From Dolomedes plantarius (lineage: Eukaryota; Arthropoda; Arachnida; Araneae; Dolomedidae), in assembly GCA_907164885.2 (NCBI GenBank), contig OU015492.1, positions 41,462,893 through 41,526,892 on the forward strand: a stretch of 64,000 bases of DNA. Reading direction: 5' to 3'. Position numbers and translations under genes: made by a program. Every line of letters starts with the position of its first letter. The stretch's first letter is position 1. Positions 1-16,375 of the stretch are shown in pieces. Below the pieces are notes generated by a model. That model had not been told where the DNA came from, searched no databases, and saw only the letters and a list, made by a program, of their open reading frames with translations.

Positions 1-1115
1 TAATTAAATAAATAAAATCATGAATTAATGGTGACTTAATAAATAAATAATTAATAATGATAATAATAATAATAAGGAAATACACTTGAAAAGAAATAAA
101 TTAAATAAATAAATAAATAAATAAATAAAAATCGAGTAAGTTAGGCAGGAATGAATGAGTCACAAGTAATAAGTACAGTAATTCAATACGTGGAAGGTAA
201 AATGCGAATTAATGTCAGACGAAATAATTAAAATTTTCCGTAATAAAAACGTATTAATACAATCAATTGAAAAACCCCAGATAAATAATGATGATACGCG
301 CGGAGAAATTAAGATTCGTACGGAGTTAGATGGAGATGATAAGTTACGTAATTTAAAAAAAAAATTATAATAAAAAGGGAATAATTAATTAAATAAAAAA
401 AATGTGGAGCTGTGATTGAATAATATAGTAGAATGAATTACAAGATAAAGTCACAAAGCAAATGAACCACGAGTAATTACGAGGTAATAACAAGAAAATA
501 ATAATAAGTGAGATATGGAAAGAATAATATAGTATAATAAATTATTATACGACTCGATAAAAATAGTGACAAATCAAAATAACATAAGAGCGATATAAAT
601 ATGGATTGTATGATATGTACAACAAAATATGTTAGGTGTGTCATAAAAAATGAATGGTAAAACAAATAACCAATTGAAATTTAAATACATACCTGTAGAA
701 GTTAAGAATAGATGATAGTAGACGAACAAGATTGAAATGATGGATAAAAAGTTTCAAGCAGGCAAGGAATTTAACAGCAGTTAGGCAGAATTGATAACCA
801 TCCGATGTCAAGTTCATTTAGATGACGAGGGACATGAAATATAAGAGACGAATTAGTTACGCATCAAGGGTCAGCGGTAATAAAACTATAAGGATACTTA
901 AAGAACCTTTGAGTCGCAAAATAATGAGATAAATGGCATACACCTTCATTAATCAATAAAAATAAATAAATAAATAAACGGCATTAATAATCAACGAAAT
1001 TAGATATGCAGCAAAGAGGTAACTAAGAATTTAAGTGATGATAAGGGTAAAAAAAAAAAAAAAAATCATACGGAAGGAAGAGTCACGGCATTGATTGAAT
1101 AACAATTAATAAAAG

Positions 1116-1146
<31 letters not shown>

Positions 1147-3360
1147 ATGATTGATTAACTAAGTAATTAGTAAATTAACGAATAAAAAACGATGATAATA
1201 AAATAAACAATAAAAGTGTGGATTTAGTGAATCAATGAATAATAAATAGGCATCGACAAGCGAACGCCTTACAAAGGATTACAAGCAATAGATTAGCCAT
1301 CACGAGGTTACGAAAGTTAAAGCAATTAATCAAACACATAAGGACAAGAATATCACTTTGAATATGATGAAAGCAAAATGAAAAAGCAACATAAACAAAA
1401 AAAAAAATTAAATAAAAATCGTCATTAAATAGTTACGATAACGGGAAAAGTACGAGGGGTTATAAATTTCTCCAATGGCCGACTTTGTAGTGCAACAACT
1501 TTGTAGACATGTGCTCTTCAATTCAACCGCTGAAAATGAGAGGAACTATTGCCAATTTAGAGAACGGAAACTCGATTCTTGAAAGATACGTACCGTGAGG
1601 GGAGAGATTCTGCGAGGGTAGTCATTAGCGAAAATTACGAGCGTTAACTACGTCATCAATAGCGAGGGGAAATAGCGGTAGAAAACTGGTTTTTTGTTGG
1701 GGGCCGCCGAGAACGAAAGGCGAAGCTCAGCGCTATGATAACTGTGTCCGTTTGACTGCGGCATTTGACAACTGGTAAACAAAGATAATTAATGATTTAT
1801 ACTGCACGTTGCTCCGAGAAACCCAGGTGGGTACGAGAAAAATTAGCGTAAGGCCACGAAGCTGAATTTACAGGTGAATCAGCGTCAGAGGGATTAGTTG
1901 AATAATACAATTAGCATGTCTTTGCAATACTGATTCAATTAGTAGATATTGTGACGAATGAGTAGTATTGCGTGAGTCTTGAGAAGCAATGGTATGTAAC
2001 AAAATATGAATTGGAAATGTTATAATAAATGTTATCCATATGTGCAAAAAAAAAAAAACACAGGGTAAAACTTATAGACTTTCCATTATATGTCTGGATA
2101 GTCATGAACATTGGCGACAAATATGGAGGAAATATATCTTCATAAATCAAGATATTGAAACTGTTGAAAAGATATTAAAACTGTGGAGATAGACTATGTG
2201 GCGAAACGTCATCAGATATTTTATTATACGGACAATCATGAAAATTAAAAATCTATGAAAACGTCAAACATAATTTTCACAAGTATAATTCGTATTGAGC
2301 AACGAAGATGATATTTTTTTTTAAAACAAAATTTAGTGTATAATGAACGTGTGTTTTCTTTGATGTAATTATTATTTTTTGTGAATGTTAATTATGATTT
2401 CCAATTATTATGAAATGTATATGAATATAAGTTGTATAATATTGCTAATGTAGTATAATATTGATCGTATAATATGGTCATTGGTAAATTTATTTGATAA
2501 TTATTATTTGATGGTATTTTGATGTGTGTACATGTTATTATGTTGGTAATTTTTTATACTCAGGAGTTGGTACTTAATCCATAATGGTAAGAATATGCTG
2601 TAATATTACGTTAAACCTAAGATGGTTAGCGAAATTGACGAGGTGAGGTCACTAACTGCACCATGAGTTAGGTAGATAATTAATTAAATGAAATTATTGT
2701 CGATGGAATAAGGAATCATATAAATGTAGATGATATGTACTGTTCAGGTTACGATGAGAAGCTAATGATGCGTGTAGGAGGGAAACGGAAAGGTGATAGA
2801 GGTACAAGACGATTGATGAAGTCGAAGATTGGAGTAACCGATGGTGAGAGGAGGAAGGGAGACGGCAGTCATTTTTTTTTTGAGAGAGAGGGGGTGAATG
2901 TCATAGGGACATGACAGTAGTGTTACGGCCAGGGACAGGAGCATGGAAAAAAAATACAAAATAAAATAAAATAATTGTTAAATGCAATAAAGAAACAGGG
3001 CAATAAAAGAGAAGGGAAGAAAGCCATAGACCGGAATGAAAATTAGAGATAATGTTCGTAGCAATAAATAGAAGTGGAAGAGAGTGAAAATAAAAGAAAA
3101 TTTATGATGGCTATAAAACGGCCCACCCAACTTGAATCCAAAGCATGGGAAAAAGTTAAAATTGAGGGAGAATTTATAAATCCCGCCCTCGATGCGCATT
3201 GGTAAAAGGGGATTGAGGAGTGGCAGCACGGACGAATGGCGATGGCATGATAATTTCCAGATAACCAATGGAAATTATAAGAGGCGGAGACATTAGTAAG
3301 AAAATATATGAAATAAAAAATAGTGTGAAGGCAGAGAGATAACTTGGGAAGTTAGAGTCT
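1..3360. other. AT-rich, strand-asymmetric DNA without a recognisable gene
   Basis: No coding region, RNA gene or terminal-repeat element could be supported here. There are short (AAAT)n/(TAAA)n runs (about 105-130 and 1115-1148) and poly-A stretches (1050-1066). The + strand is visibly purine-rich and carries more G than C: hand counts of four sample lines (721, 781, 2761, 3001) gave 67 G against 27 C. About 1440-1800 is less AT-rich but matches nothing I know. The open frames seen are all short, on the minus strand and of low complexity, as expected from base skew alone. Confidence 0.6.
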
Positions 3361-3363
3361 GTC

Positions 3364-3700
3364 AGAAGTTGTCGAGCGCCCAGTGTCCCATGCCGAGTGT
3401 CTGCGATAAACGACGGGGCCGTGTTCGAGTGCAGTAAAGTTTAGAGAGATAGAAGTTGTCGAGCGCCCAGTGTCCCATGCCGAGTGTCTGCGATAAACGA
3501 CGGAGCCGTGTTCGAGTGCAGTAAAGTTTAGAGAGATAGAAGTTGTCGAGCGCCCAGTGTCCCATGCCGAGTGTCTGCAATAAACGACGGAGCCGTGTTC
3601 GAGTGCAGTAAAGTTTAGAGAGATAGAAATTGTCGAGCGCCCAGTGTCCCATGCCGAGTGTCTGCAATGAACGATGGAGCCGTATTCCGGATAAAGAGAT
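3364..3700. repeat. 87-bp tandem minisatellite, about 3.8 copies
   Basis: Units begin AGAAGTTGTCGAGCGCCC at 3364, 3451, 3538 and 3625, exactly 87 bp apart and nearly identical. The last copy is incomplete and diverges near 3690. Because 87 is a multiple of three, several frames stay open through the array and give repetitive pseudo-proteins. I do not regard those as genes. The array is GC-richer than its surroundings. Its closest relative is unknown to me. Confidence 0.9.
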
Positions 3701-4770
3701 GCCCGAATTACGTTTGAGGATAAAGACGACGAATTCATCATTACGAGTGCCAGCTGCCCAGAGGGATTCAACCGTCATCTGCTGAGGTACCGACTTTGCA
3801 TTTCCCTTTTATATTGTATCATTGCTTCTCAGTGTATAGCCATAATGATTAAGATAGAGCGCGATGAATATAGTTTTTGAGTATAAGATGTTGAGTAATA
3901 GACCGATAATTCGCACCAACAATTTAATATAATGTTTTGCATATATATATATATGAATTAATTTAGTAGGAGTAAAATTGAAAATAATATGTATAGAGGC
4001 AGTATGAAATATTGTTATAATAAGTGAATGAATCAAACATAGGTGTCGTAAAGAATTAATTTAGTAGGAATGAAGTTATTGCGGTAATAATGTGTAAATG
4101 CCGGAGGAAATATTGAGTAATTTGGGAGTGTATTATTTATGTGTGTTAATATTCAATAAATTGATTTGTTAATATAACCAGAGTTAATTTCCATTATTTG
4201 GGAAGCACATCAATGTACTAGCCACAATCATGAACCAATAAGTTACTAAATCAAAATCATAATTAATAAATATAATTAATATAATAATAATATAATAACT
4301 CCCAATCCCAATAATTTCATTTAAAATAATACAAACAATTTAAAATTACGGTTACAATATGCTACGAAACACTTGGAGAGAACTGGATTCCCATTTCGAC
4401 GATAGTCGTGCCACAAAAAAGTGTACACATCGAAATCTATGATTGATGTTAAAACTTGGTGAGATGTTCCTTCTATTTAAATAAATATTTTTTTAATTCT
4501 AATGGGTAGTTCCGTAAAGATATATCATGACTTTTGGATACCTTTAGCCCGGGCACCCTGTATTTTCGCTATTTTAATATCCGCTGAACTTTGTTTAACT
4601 CTTAAACCAGGGACATAAGTGTATTTTTGAAATACACCAGAAGTATCAATACGCCAACTGTTTGGCATGATATCACAGATGCAAAAGCGTTAATTTCCAT
4701 CTAATCAATGGAATGCATGACTCCGTATGATGTTCAAATTTATATCACCTACCTCTGAGTCCTCTCAAGT
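3701..4770. other. AT-rich spacer with possible transposon-end remnant
   Basis: Mostly AT-rich unique-looking sequence. The + strand purine/G excess of the left flank fades near 4190. Around 4490-4563 a stretch ending AGCCCGGGCACCCTGTAT resembles, on the minus strand, the terminal sequence of some mariner-type or MITE elements. I see no matching second end, so this is only a hint. Confidence 0.35.
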
Positions 4771-5037
4771 ACCTAGGTGTATGTACGAATGCGATGTAAA
4801 ACAATTTTTATGTCACACAAAAATCTTAACAAAGTTTATTTACAACCATGGGTCTCTAACATGGTTTGGAGCACTACGGTCAATTCTGGCTACACGAGGG
4901 ATAACTATACCGGGACCTACTACTTAAAGCCTATTCTGAATGGCTACAAACATCCATGCCAACAGTGGGACTCGAACCCACAGACTCTGGTACCGAATGG
5001 AAACGCCCTAGCCATTCGACCATCACCCGGCCTCTAA
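4770..5037 (-). repeat. tRNA-derived SINE-like repeat
   Basis: Read on the minus strand from 5037, the sequence has the layout of a tRNA 5' region. An A-box-like stretch TGGTCGAATGGCTAGGGCG is followed about 30 bp later by a perfect B-box GGTTCGAGTCC inside a T-arm (GTGGG...CCCAC). The overall shape recalls tRNA-Ser/Leu. The acceptor stem is only partly paired (GCCGG with wobbles) and no clean anticodon arm forms, so it is not a functional tRNA. Unrelated sequence continues downstream, as in tRNA-derived SINEs. The 3' limit near 4770 is a guess. Confidence 0.55.
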
Positions 5038-5279
5038 CATGCAAGTCGCTATATGGCTTTTTTCCCGTATTCAAACATTATAGTGTAATTTCTTGCCACT
5101 GAAATTTTACTTATCATTATTAGACCTTCTGATGTGTAACAAAAATATCCCAATCCCCCAAATCCAGAAAACCTGGAGAGATGTACCTGGATTATAATAT
5201 AAAACTAAAGATTAATAAACAGCGAATATGAAATTGAGAATTGAAGTTAATTTCAAAATTGTCCTTATTCAAATATATA

Positions 5280-5585
5280 AAAAAAATGGTTGGACTTAGA
5301 ACTGGAGATGCTTGGTTCGAATCCGGACAAACGCTAATAAGTACCTTCGTGTCTACGAAGGATCTGAGCACGTTAAATTCGTAGACCGGAAAGTCGTATG
5401 AGATCAGAGAGGGTGGGAGATGATAGATCTCCCCAGATTTCACCCCTACGATTGCTCAGGGAAAATTGCTGGGGCATAAGGGGGTGGTGTTGGTTCACTT
5501 ATAAGGTGCTCCCGTTGACAGCACCCAACGATTCTTATGGATTATGTTCGAATGTCTTCAGTGACTAGTGTCCCACACTGGCAGA
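5280..5585 (+). repeat. Repeat-like segment with a B-box motif
   Basis: This stretch is more GC-rich than its neighbours. It contains GGTTCGAATCC (about 5312-5322), a match to the RNA polymerase III B-box, preceded by a weak A-box-like TGGTTGGACTTAG. A short inverted motif TACCTTCGTG/TACGAAGG follows. It could be a second, opposite-strand SINE fragment next to the one at 4770-5037, but I see no clear tail or target duplication. Confidence 0.3.
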
Positions 5586-6784
5586 CAATATTAAAATTAT
5601 GCATAATTATCACAGGATTCTGATTATGATGGTCTCTTGCATGTAGATGTAGCTGAATAATGTAGCAAAACACTCTTTTTCCTTAAGAAATTTAAAGTTA
5701 AAATAAGCAGTTATCTGCAAAATGTTTTTGCAATTTACGAAAGCACATGTAGTGGACATGATGTTGAAAAATAAATTAAATTCATATTTGAGATAATTTA
5801 TATTCATAAAAATGTCAGTGAATTAAATACAGTCCTTCAGTCGCCATAATACAATTTAAATATCTGTCATAATATCTGTTTTAAACTGATTGTTGTTGAG
5901 TTTCAATATAAGCTGAGCCAGTGGAAAAAATACTTTAATTAATTCTCATGTGTTCGGAGATCCCGAGTGGAACATATAAATGGAGATTATTAAATTTTAA
6001 AAAAATATTAAATAAACATCACAAATAAAAAATAGATTAGAAATATTTAATTAAATAGAATATAATATTCATAAACAGAATTAGTATCATATAATTAAAA
6101 AACAGTAAGAAATGAATGAGTATCAAAAATCCTCCTGCATAATATACTATCAGCATTGTATAATAAAAAAATTAATATATTATGTAATAAATATACTTCA
6201 TTAAAATATTATGAATATTATGATATGAAGAACAGCGAAACACAATTGAATAAGAAAACAACTAATTTAAACATTAAAGAAAACATAGAAAATTATATTC
6301 ATGGCAGTTATATTATTAAGGGAAATTAGTATATCCCAAATGAAACGAATGTGAGTGTGGAACAAAATGAAGAAATTTTCACGTGTTACATAATAATTGA
6401 CGTAAGTATTATTTTTACAATATCTCATATACTTTTTACCTCCAGAATTTTTGACAAAGTACTACAATTTTCCGTAGAGACCTAATGGTATTTTGAACCT
6501 CATAATGTGAGAATCGTTTTAACTGACCATTGACCAGAGCAGACAGAAAGGTTCAATAGAATCAGTTATATTTTACTTTCAATATTCTGAATGGCCATGG
6601 ATACAAAAGATTCTTTATTTGCAATATTTCAGACACGCAATATTTCAGTCCCTGTCATATTTGCAAATATTCAGATTTGCAATATTTCAGTCTAGGTCAC
6701 CGTGTTCCGTAACATATCTAATTTTTTCATTCATTTGATTTATTTAATTAACTTTGTCCTCAGTGAAACATTTAGGATATTTTT
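5586..6784. other. AT-rich spacer
   Basis: AT-rich sequence. A motif related to GCAATATTTCAG recurs three times at about 6620-6690 (TTGCAATATTTCAG and variants), possibly a decayed short tandem repeat. No gene or element could be supported. Confidence 0.4.
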
Positions 6785-7625
6785 GAAATCACCAAAAGTA
6801 TCAGGATTAGTAAAAATGATCAGATTAGAAAATTAAACCTAATTTGATGCTGGAAGCCTGTTTGAAAAACCCATGGTTTTGTAAAATAAAGGAAACCTTG
6901 AAATAGATACATGAAAATATGTATATATCAATCGAATAAAGAATCTAAGGATTCAAGTGTTCATGAAGCTATTTGTAATCGGGTTTAAAAGGTAGGTCCT
7001 TGTCAGTTTATCATTGATGGGCCAAAAAATAGACCAGCGCTGAAAAAAACAAAAACAAACTAACAAAATAATTTGTATGCAAGACACCTGTTTCAAAAAC
7101 CCTCAAATGCGTAAAGTAAAGAAAAAAAATTAACGAGATACACTAAAAATATTAGGATTACTAGAAATGTTCAGATTAGAAAATTAAGCATAATTTAATG
7201 CTAGAAGCCTGTTTGAAAAACCCTCGATTTTGCAAAATAAAAAAATTGAACTTTATACATAAAAATATGTATATATCAATCGAATAAAGAATCTAAGGAT
7301 TCAAGGGTTCGTGAAGCTATTTGTAATCGGGTTTAAAAAGTACGTCCTTGCCAGTCTATCATTGATGTGCCAAAAAATAGACCAGAGCTGAAGAAAACCG
7401 AAAGAAAGTAACAAAATAATGTGTATGGAAGGAAAATGTTTGAGAACCTCACAAATGTGTAAAATAAAGGGAAAATTGAACGAGATACATAAAAAGTTGT
7501 ATGTATAAATCGAATAGAAAATCTGGGGGTTCAAAGATCCATGAAGCCATTTTTAATTGGCTTTAAAAGGTAGTTCCTCGTCAGTCTAGCATTCTTGTAT
7601 CAAAAAATAAACTAGCGCTGAAGAA
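6785..7625. repeat. Diverged tandem repeat with a period of about 347 bp
   Basis: The same succession of motifs appears two and a half times: AGAAAATTAA(A/G)C, GAAGCCTGTTTGAAAAACCC, ATGTATATATCAATCGAATA, GAAGCTATTTGTAATCGGG and CAAAAAATAGACCAG. For example, the ATGTATATATCAATC motif at about 6917 recurs at about 7264, roughly 347 bp later. A shorter, more diverged copy follows at 7440-7625. Copies differ by scattered substitutions and indels. No coding capacity is evident. Confidence 0.8.
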
Positions 7626-8774
7626 CCCCCCCCAAAAAATTACAAAATAATTTAATTGGATACATTTCGGTTATTTCTCTTGAAATCTATGTAGGAATTC
7701 ATCTCTAAAACCATTAAAAAATAAATTTGACGCTCTCTAAGAAACATTATTTCACCGAAAAATAACCTCAAAGTTTCAAATTTGATGCGTTATATTTTTA
7801 TATGTTAGATTAAAATCCCACTGATTTTGTTAACTTTGTGTTCTCCTGACTGTCTGTATGTTCTATATATAGAAAATTTCATTATTACAGAGGGAGTAGT
7901 TCTTTGAAAAAGGCAGTGGAATTCCCTAAAGATTTATAGTAGGAAGCCAAATTTTCTTTCATGCCCAAAAATCTTTGTAAGACTATTTTCAGATATACCT
8001 CTGTGTGAATCTAATCATAAATTTTTAACTTTTACTGTAGGAGTAAGTAAGTGTATAAAGTAAGTTACAAGAAATAAAATATTACTAAGCATTGTGTAAA
8101 AAAAATAAACATATATATTTATTTAAATTTTCACTGGAAATCAAACCATTTATTTTTTGTTACATGAGTATAAAATAAAACAAAGTATTGCATAATACAA
8201 TAAATATATAATTTGACAATGATAGTGTTAATTAGTATAATATACGTTGCGTGAAGGATTTTTTCTTTCATGATAAATTAAGGATGTTATTCGTAGTTAT
8301 CTCATATCTTCATAGTCGGGAAGTTCCTTTAATGTTCATATGGATCATTTATATCTCATTAATATATAATAATATTTATCACTCCTTTTATAAACGATTA
8401 ATAAACGATCAGGCCTGATGTGTATAATTACACCTTTACTTCTATATTTTTCCAAGCACTGTTTATAAGATAGTTTTATAAGCGTAATCTGAGTGATTTA
8501 TTAATTTAATTTAATTTTGAGTCATTATCATTTTTCCCTTAATAAATTCATTTTTGAGATATGTCCTCTGGATTAAAGCTAGATATTTTGCATTCTAAAT
8601 AGTTCTTTAATGCCACCCAGGTAATGGAAATATTTATTCATTTATTTATTTTATTTTATCGTTTTTACTTCCTTGGACAAGGTATAATAAACAAAGAAAA
8701 TATAGGATACGAATTTTCTGAGTCAGAAATCAGTATTTATATTTTTTTCGATTAACTTTTTATGCTTAATGTAC
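7626..8774. other. AT-rich spacer
   Basis: AT-rich DNA with no gene, terminal repeat or tandem array that I can support. Confidence 0.4.
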
Positions 8775-9280
8775 TGTCGTGAACCCTCTTTCTTTCACCG
8801 GTTCATCTAGGTTCTTTTTCTATGGCATAGGGTCAAATGAGGTAGTGCAATTACGAGTCTCTCTTAACGACACGAACATAAATTTATTTACAGATTCACA
8901 TTTAACATAACAATTACAAACAACTCTGTTCTGCATACAGAACAAATTATTTCACTGGAGGCGAGACGAGCCTGCTCTATCTAGCCAGGCCTACTAACAT
9001 TACTCTCAGAGATTCTCTCTCTCTGTCTCAATTCTAATTAACGAATAATTACTAACCAGAGGTGAGATTAGCCTCACCAGATCTCTGATTCCTAGCATAG
9101 ACGCTCTCCTTCTGTTACTTTCTTACTGACTGACTCCCCATGATCCCAAGCACCCTCTTGGGTTCAACGCCTCCGCAGTCAATCCTCTGATTGGTAGATG
9201 GGTGGGAAATCACGGGGTACAGCATTTTCGCTTTAACAAGCACTCAGTCTCAAACATTACGCTACATGTACCCGACTACA
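8775..9280 (-). mobile_element. Possible solo LTR
   Basis: This 506-bp, less AT-rich block begins TGTCGTGAAC and ends CGACTACA, so it is bounded by TG...CA with short inverted TGT/ACA ends. On the minus strand it would start TGTAGTCGGG and carry an AATAAA signal near its 3' part (complement of TTTATT at about 8882). The flanks show no obvious 4-5-bp target duplication. It contains no internal coding sequence, so a solo LTR is the simplest reading. Other repeat types are possible. Confidence 0.35.
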
Positions 9281-12419
<3,139 letters not shown>

Positions 12420-12434
12420 ACCCCTCCCTCCTTG
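12420..12434 (-). other. Polypurine tract of the minus-strand gypsy element
   Basis: Read on the minus strand, AAGGAGGGAGGGGT immediately precedes the LTR start TGTAAG. This is the expected primer site for plus-strand DNA synthesis in LTR retrotransposons, and its position supports the LTR boundary. Confidence 0.75.
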
Positions 12435-12667
12435 AAGGAGATTTTGGCATAATGGCAAAATCTGAAAATCACGGTTAGACACAGCTCACCTGATACATCA
12501 TTAGAGGCAATGCATTTAATTTACTACACAGTTAATACATTTATTCTAATACATTATGATTACTAGGTTACCTAACACATTAATACACTAATTTATTTAC
12601 ACAATTCATTAATTATTTTCACACTCTACATTAATTTATTTACAACATTACGCCTGACTTAAGGTTT
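12435..12667 (-). other. Untranslated 3' spacer of the gypsy element
   Basis: AT-rich sequence between the stop of the RNase H remnant and the polypurine tract. It contains several degenerate repeats of ACACATTAATAC-like motifs. No coding sequence. Confidence 0.5.
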
Positions 12668-13153
12668 CTATTCTGCCATCAAACGGCTTAGGCAATCGGC
12701 ATGACCTATCAATTTACCAGATTTGTGGACAATTTGATAATTGAAAGGCTGTAAGGCAAGAGTCCATCTCATAAGCCTTTGGTTATTTCCCGCATTCGTC
12801 TTAAGAAAAACGAGGGGATTATGATCCGTCTCGATGGTGAACCTCTGCTGTCTCTTTTGTGCCAAAATTATACCGATACCAATGTCGGATGCATCGGTGT
12901 GCAGGATAATTTCTTTTGCGAAGTCCAGAGCGTACAAAACAGGTTTCTCGGTCAGTTTCGTTTTCAATTCTCGAGCCGCTGTATTGCACTCCTCTGACCA
13001 TTCAACTTTCTCCCCAATTTTAAACTCCCTTCTCACTGACCCTTTATCATGATTAGTTTTCCTGTTAACTTTAATCTCCCTTTTAGTTTCAGAAGCGATG
13101 TTCTGATAGTTCCGTAGCCTATTCATGAACTTGAAAACATAATCTGTAACCAC
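12668..13153 (-). pseudogene. Chimeric gypsy fragment: integrase C-terminus fused to RNase H
   Basis: The 161-residue frame starts with the tail of a gypsy integrase (YVFKFMNRLR, then RREFKIGEKV). It continues in frame into the segment that normally lies upstream of integrase, the RT-to-RNase H connection (EWSEECNTAARELKTKL, VLYALDFAKEIILHTDASD). It ends with ADCLSRLMAE. In gypsy Pol the order is RT, RNase H, integrase, so the order here is inverted. The RNase H is also shortened: GIGIILAQKRQQ passes directly to RFTIETDHNPL, skipping the usual middle with its YSTTEKE-like motif. The first catalytic Asp (TDASD) is retained. Recombination between two copies, or a template switch during reverse transcription, could give this. 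It is not functional. Confidence 0.8.
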
Positions 13154-14136
13154 ATTAGTCTTCGGCGAATTCCTACACCATTTTCCGAAAAGTAGGCTTC
13201 CGACACCCTAAATTTCTTCCTAAATATCAGTTCGGCGATGCTAAAAACCATAAACATATGAGTCATGTATCCAAGTGCCAACATGGCTGAGGGTAACCCT
13301 ACCTCCCAATTTTCTTTCGCCTCAAGGCAATTAACTTTCAAGAGTCGTTCAATGGTGTGGTGAAAGCGCTCGACGGGATTTCTTTGCGGATGAAAATTGA
13401 GTTCCGCGTCACCTTAATATGAACTTCCTCCAGAAACGTGGTCGTTAATTTGCTTGTGAATTCGGTAAAATTATCTAATTGCAATTCCTTTGGAAACCCT
13501 ATCCGACTGAAATTTTCTAATAGAGTATCCGTCACATGTTCTAAGTTTAAAGTACTCAAAGTTATGGCATCCGGATACTTGGACGCCATGCACAAAGCGT
13601 TTAAAATATACCGGTTTCTTCTTGGTGGGGTCTGCAAACGACCAATGATCTCTACGTTAATTCCCGTGAAAACCTCCGTAATTTCTGGGACTAATATCAG
13701 CGGGGCTTTCTTCTGTTCTCTCGATCTCTCTACTCTTTGACACAGGTCCCATGACCTAACATAGTCCTTACACTCTTTTATGCACTGGGGCCAAAAATAA
13801 TACGTCACTAATTTGTATTTACTTTTTGACATTCCCATGAGCGATCCGATGCCATCATGGCATAAACTTAAAACTTTAGATCCGTACTTAGTTGGTACAA
13901 TCAATTGTTTTCTTTCCTCCCGTCTGTGATCTCGGGCTTTCTTAAGAAGTAATTCATTTTCTCCCACAATTTCTAGGGTTTCCTGTGGCTTAACTTTTTC
14001 CCAAATAGATGTAAGTTCAGGGCAATTTTTTTGTTCTAAAACGATAGTGTCGGCACTCTCTTCCACTAACGCATTTTTAGTCTCGACGACTATTGGAAAT
14101 TCAAGGTCTTTTAATTCATCCGGCGAATTTACCTCG
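13154..14136 (-). pseudogene. Gypsy integrase remnant
   Basis: On the minus strand, from the (TA)n border inward, a gypsy integrase can be followed in two overlapping frames. The zinc-binding region ([10 protein letters not shown] ... [22 protein letters not shown]) has lost its second His and one Cys compared with the usual HHCC pattern. In the catalytic core the first Asp position reads INVEIIG, which looks like an Asp loss, while QLDNFTEF keeps the second. A frameshift near 13340-13400 separates the core from the continuation (VNCLEAKENWEVGLPSAMLA). The reading frame runs artificially into the (TA)n tract, where the element is cut off. Confidence 0.8.
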
Positions 14137-14138
14137 GG

Positions 14139-16084
<1,946 letters not shown>

Positions 16085-16375
16085 GGTAGAGTTTGATAAC
16101 CGAAACCCGGTAATGAATTTTTAGTCCAGTTCTAGACAGAGCTTGACATCCGAAACCTGGTTATGAATTTCTAGTATAGTTCTATATAGACCTTGAGATC
16201 CAAAACCCGGTTATGAATTTCTAGTCGGGTTCTAGACAGAGAATGAGATCCGAAATCCGGTTATGAATTTCTAGTCCGATTCTAGACAGATCTTGAGACC
16301 CGAAACCCGTGTATGAATTTCTAGTCCGATACTAGACGGAGATCCGAAACCCGGAAATGTATTTCTAGTCCGTTC
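16085..16375. repeat. 50-bp tandem repeat, about six copies
   Basis: The motif TATGAATTTCTAGT (with variants) recurs at 16111, 16161, 16211, 16261 and 16311, exactly 50 bp apart. Each unit also carries TTCTAGACAGA and GATCCGAAACCCGG. A last copy near 16354 has a small deletion. Units differ by a few substitutions. No coding role is apparent. Confidence 0.9.

Noticed and set aside
1560..1720. Apparent resemblance to large-subunit rRNA (CTTGAAAGATACGTACCGTGAGG)
   Set aside because: Only a short local similarity; the flanking sequence does not continue like rRNA.
3352..3778. Two overlapping minus-strand open frames of about 139 residues with repeated peptides
   Set aside because: They are different frames over the 87-bp tandem repeat, open only because the unit length is a multiple of three. 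No domain, and both frames look equally protein-like.
4962..5037. A possible functional tRNA gene on the minus strand
   Set aside because: A- and B-boxes are good, but the acceptor stem is poorly paired and no anticodon arm forms. Listed as a SINE-like repeat instead.
4727..5037. Two overlapping + strand open frames
   Set aside because: They run antisense across the SINE-like repeat and have no domain.
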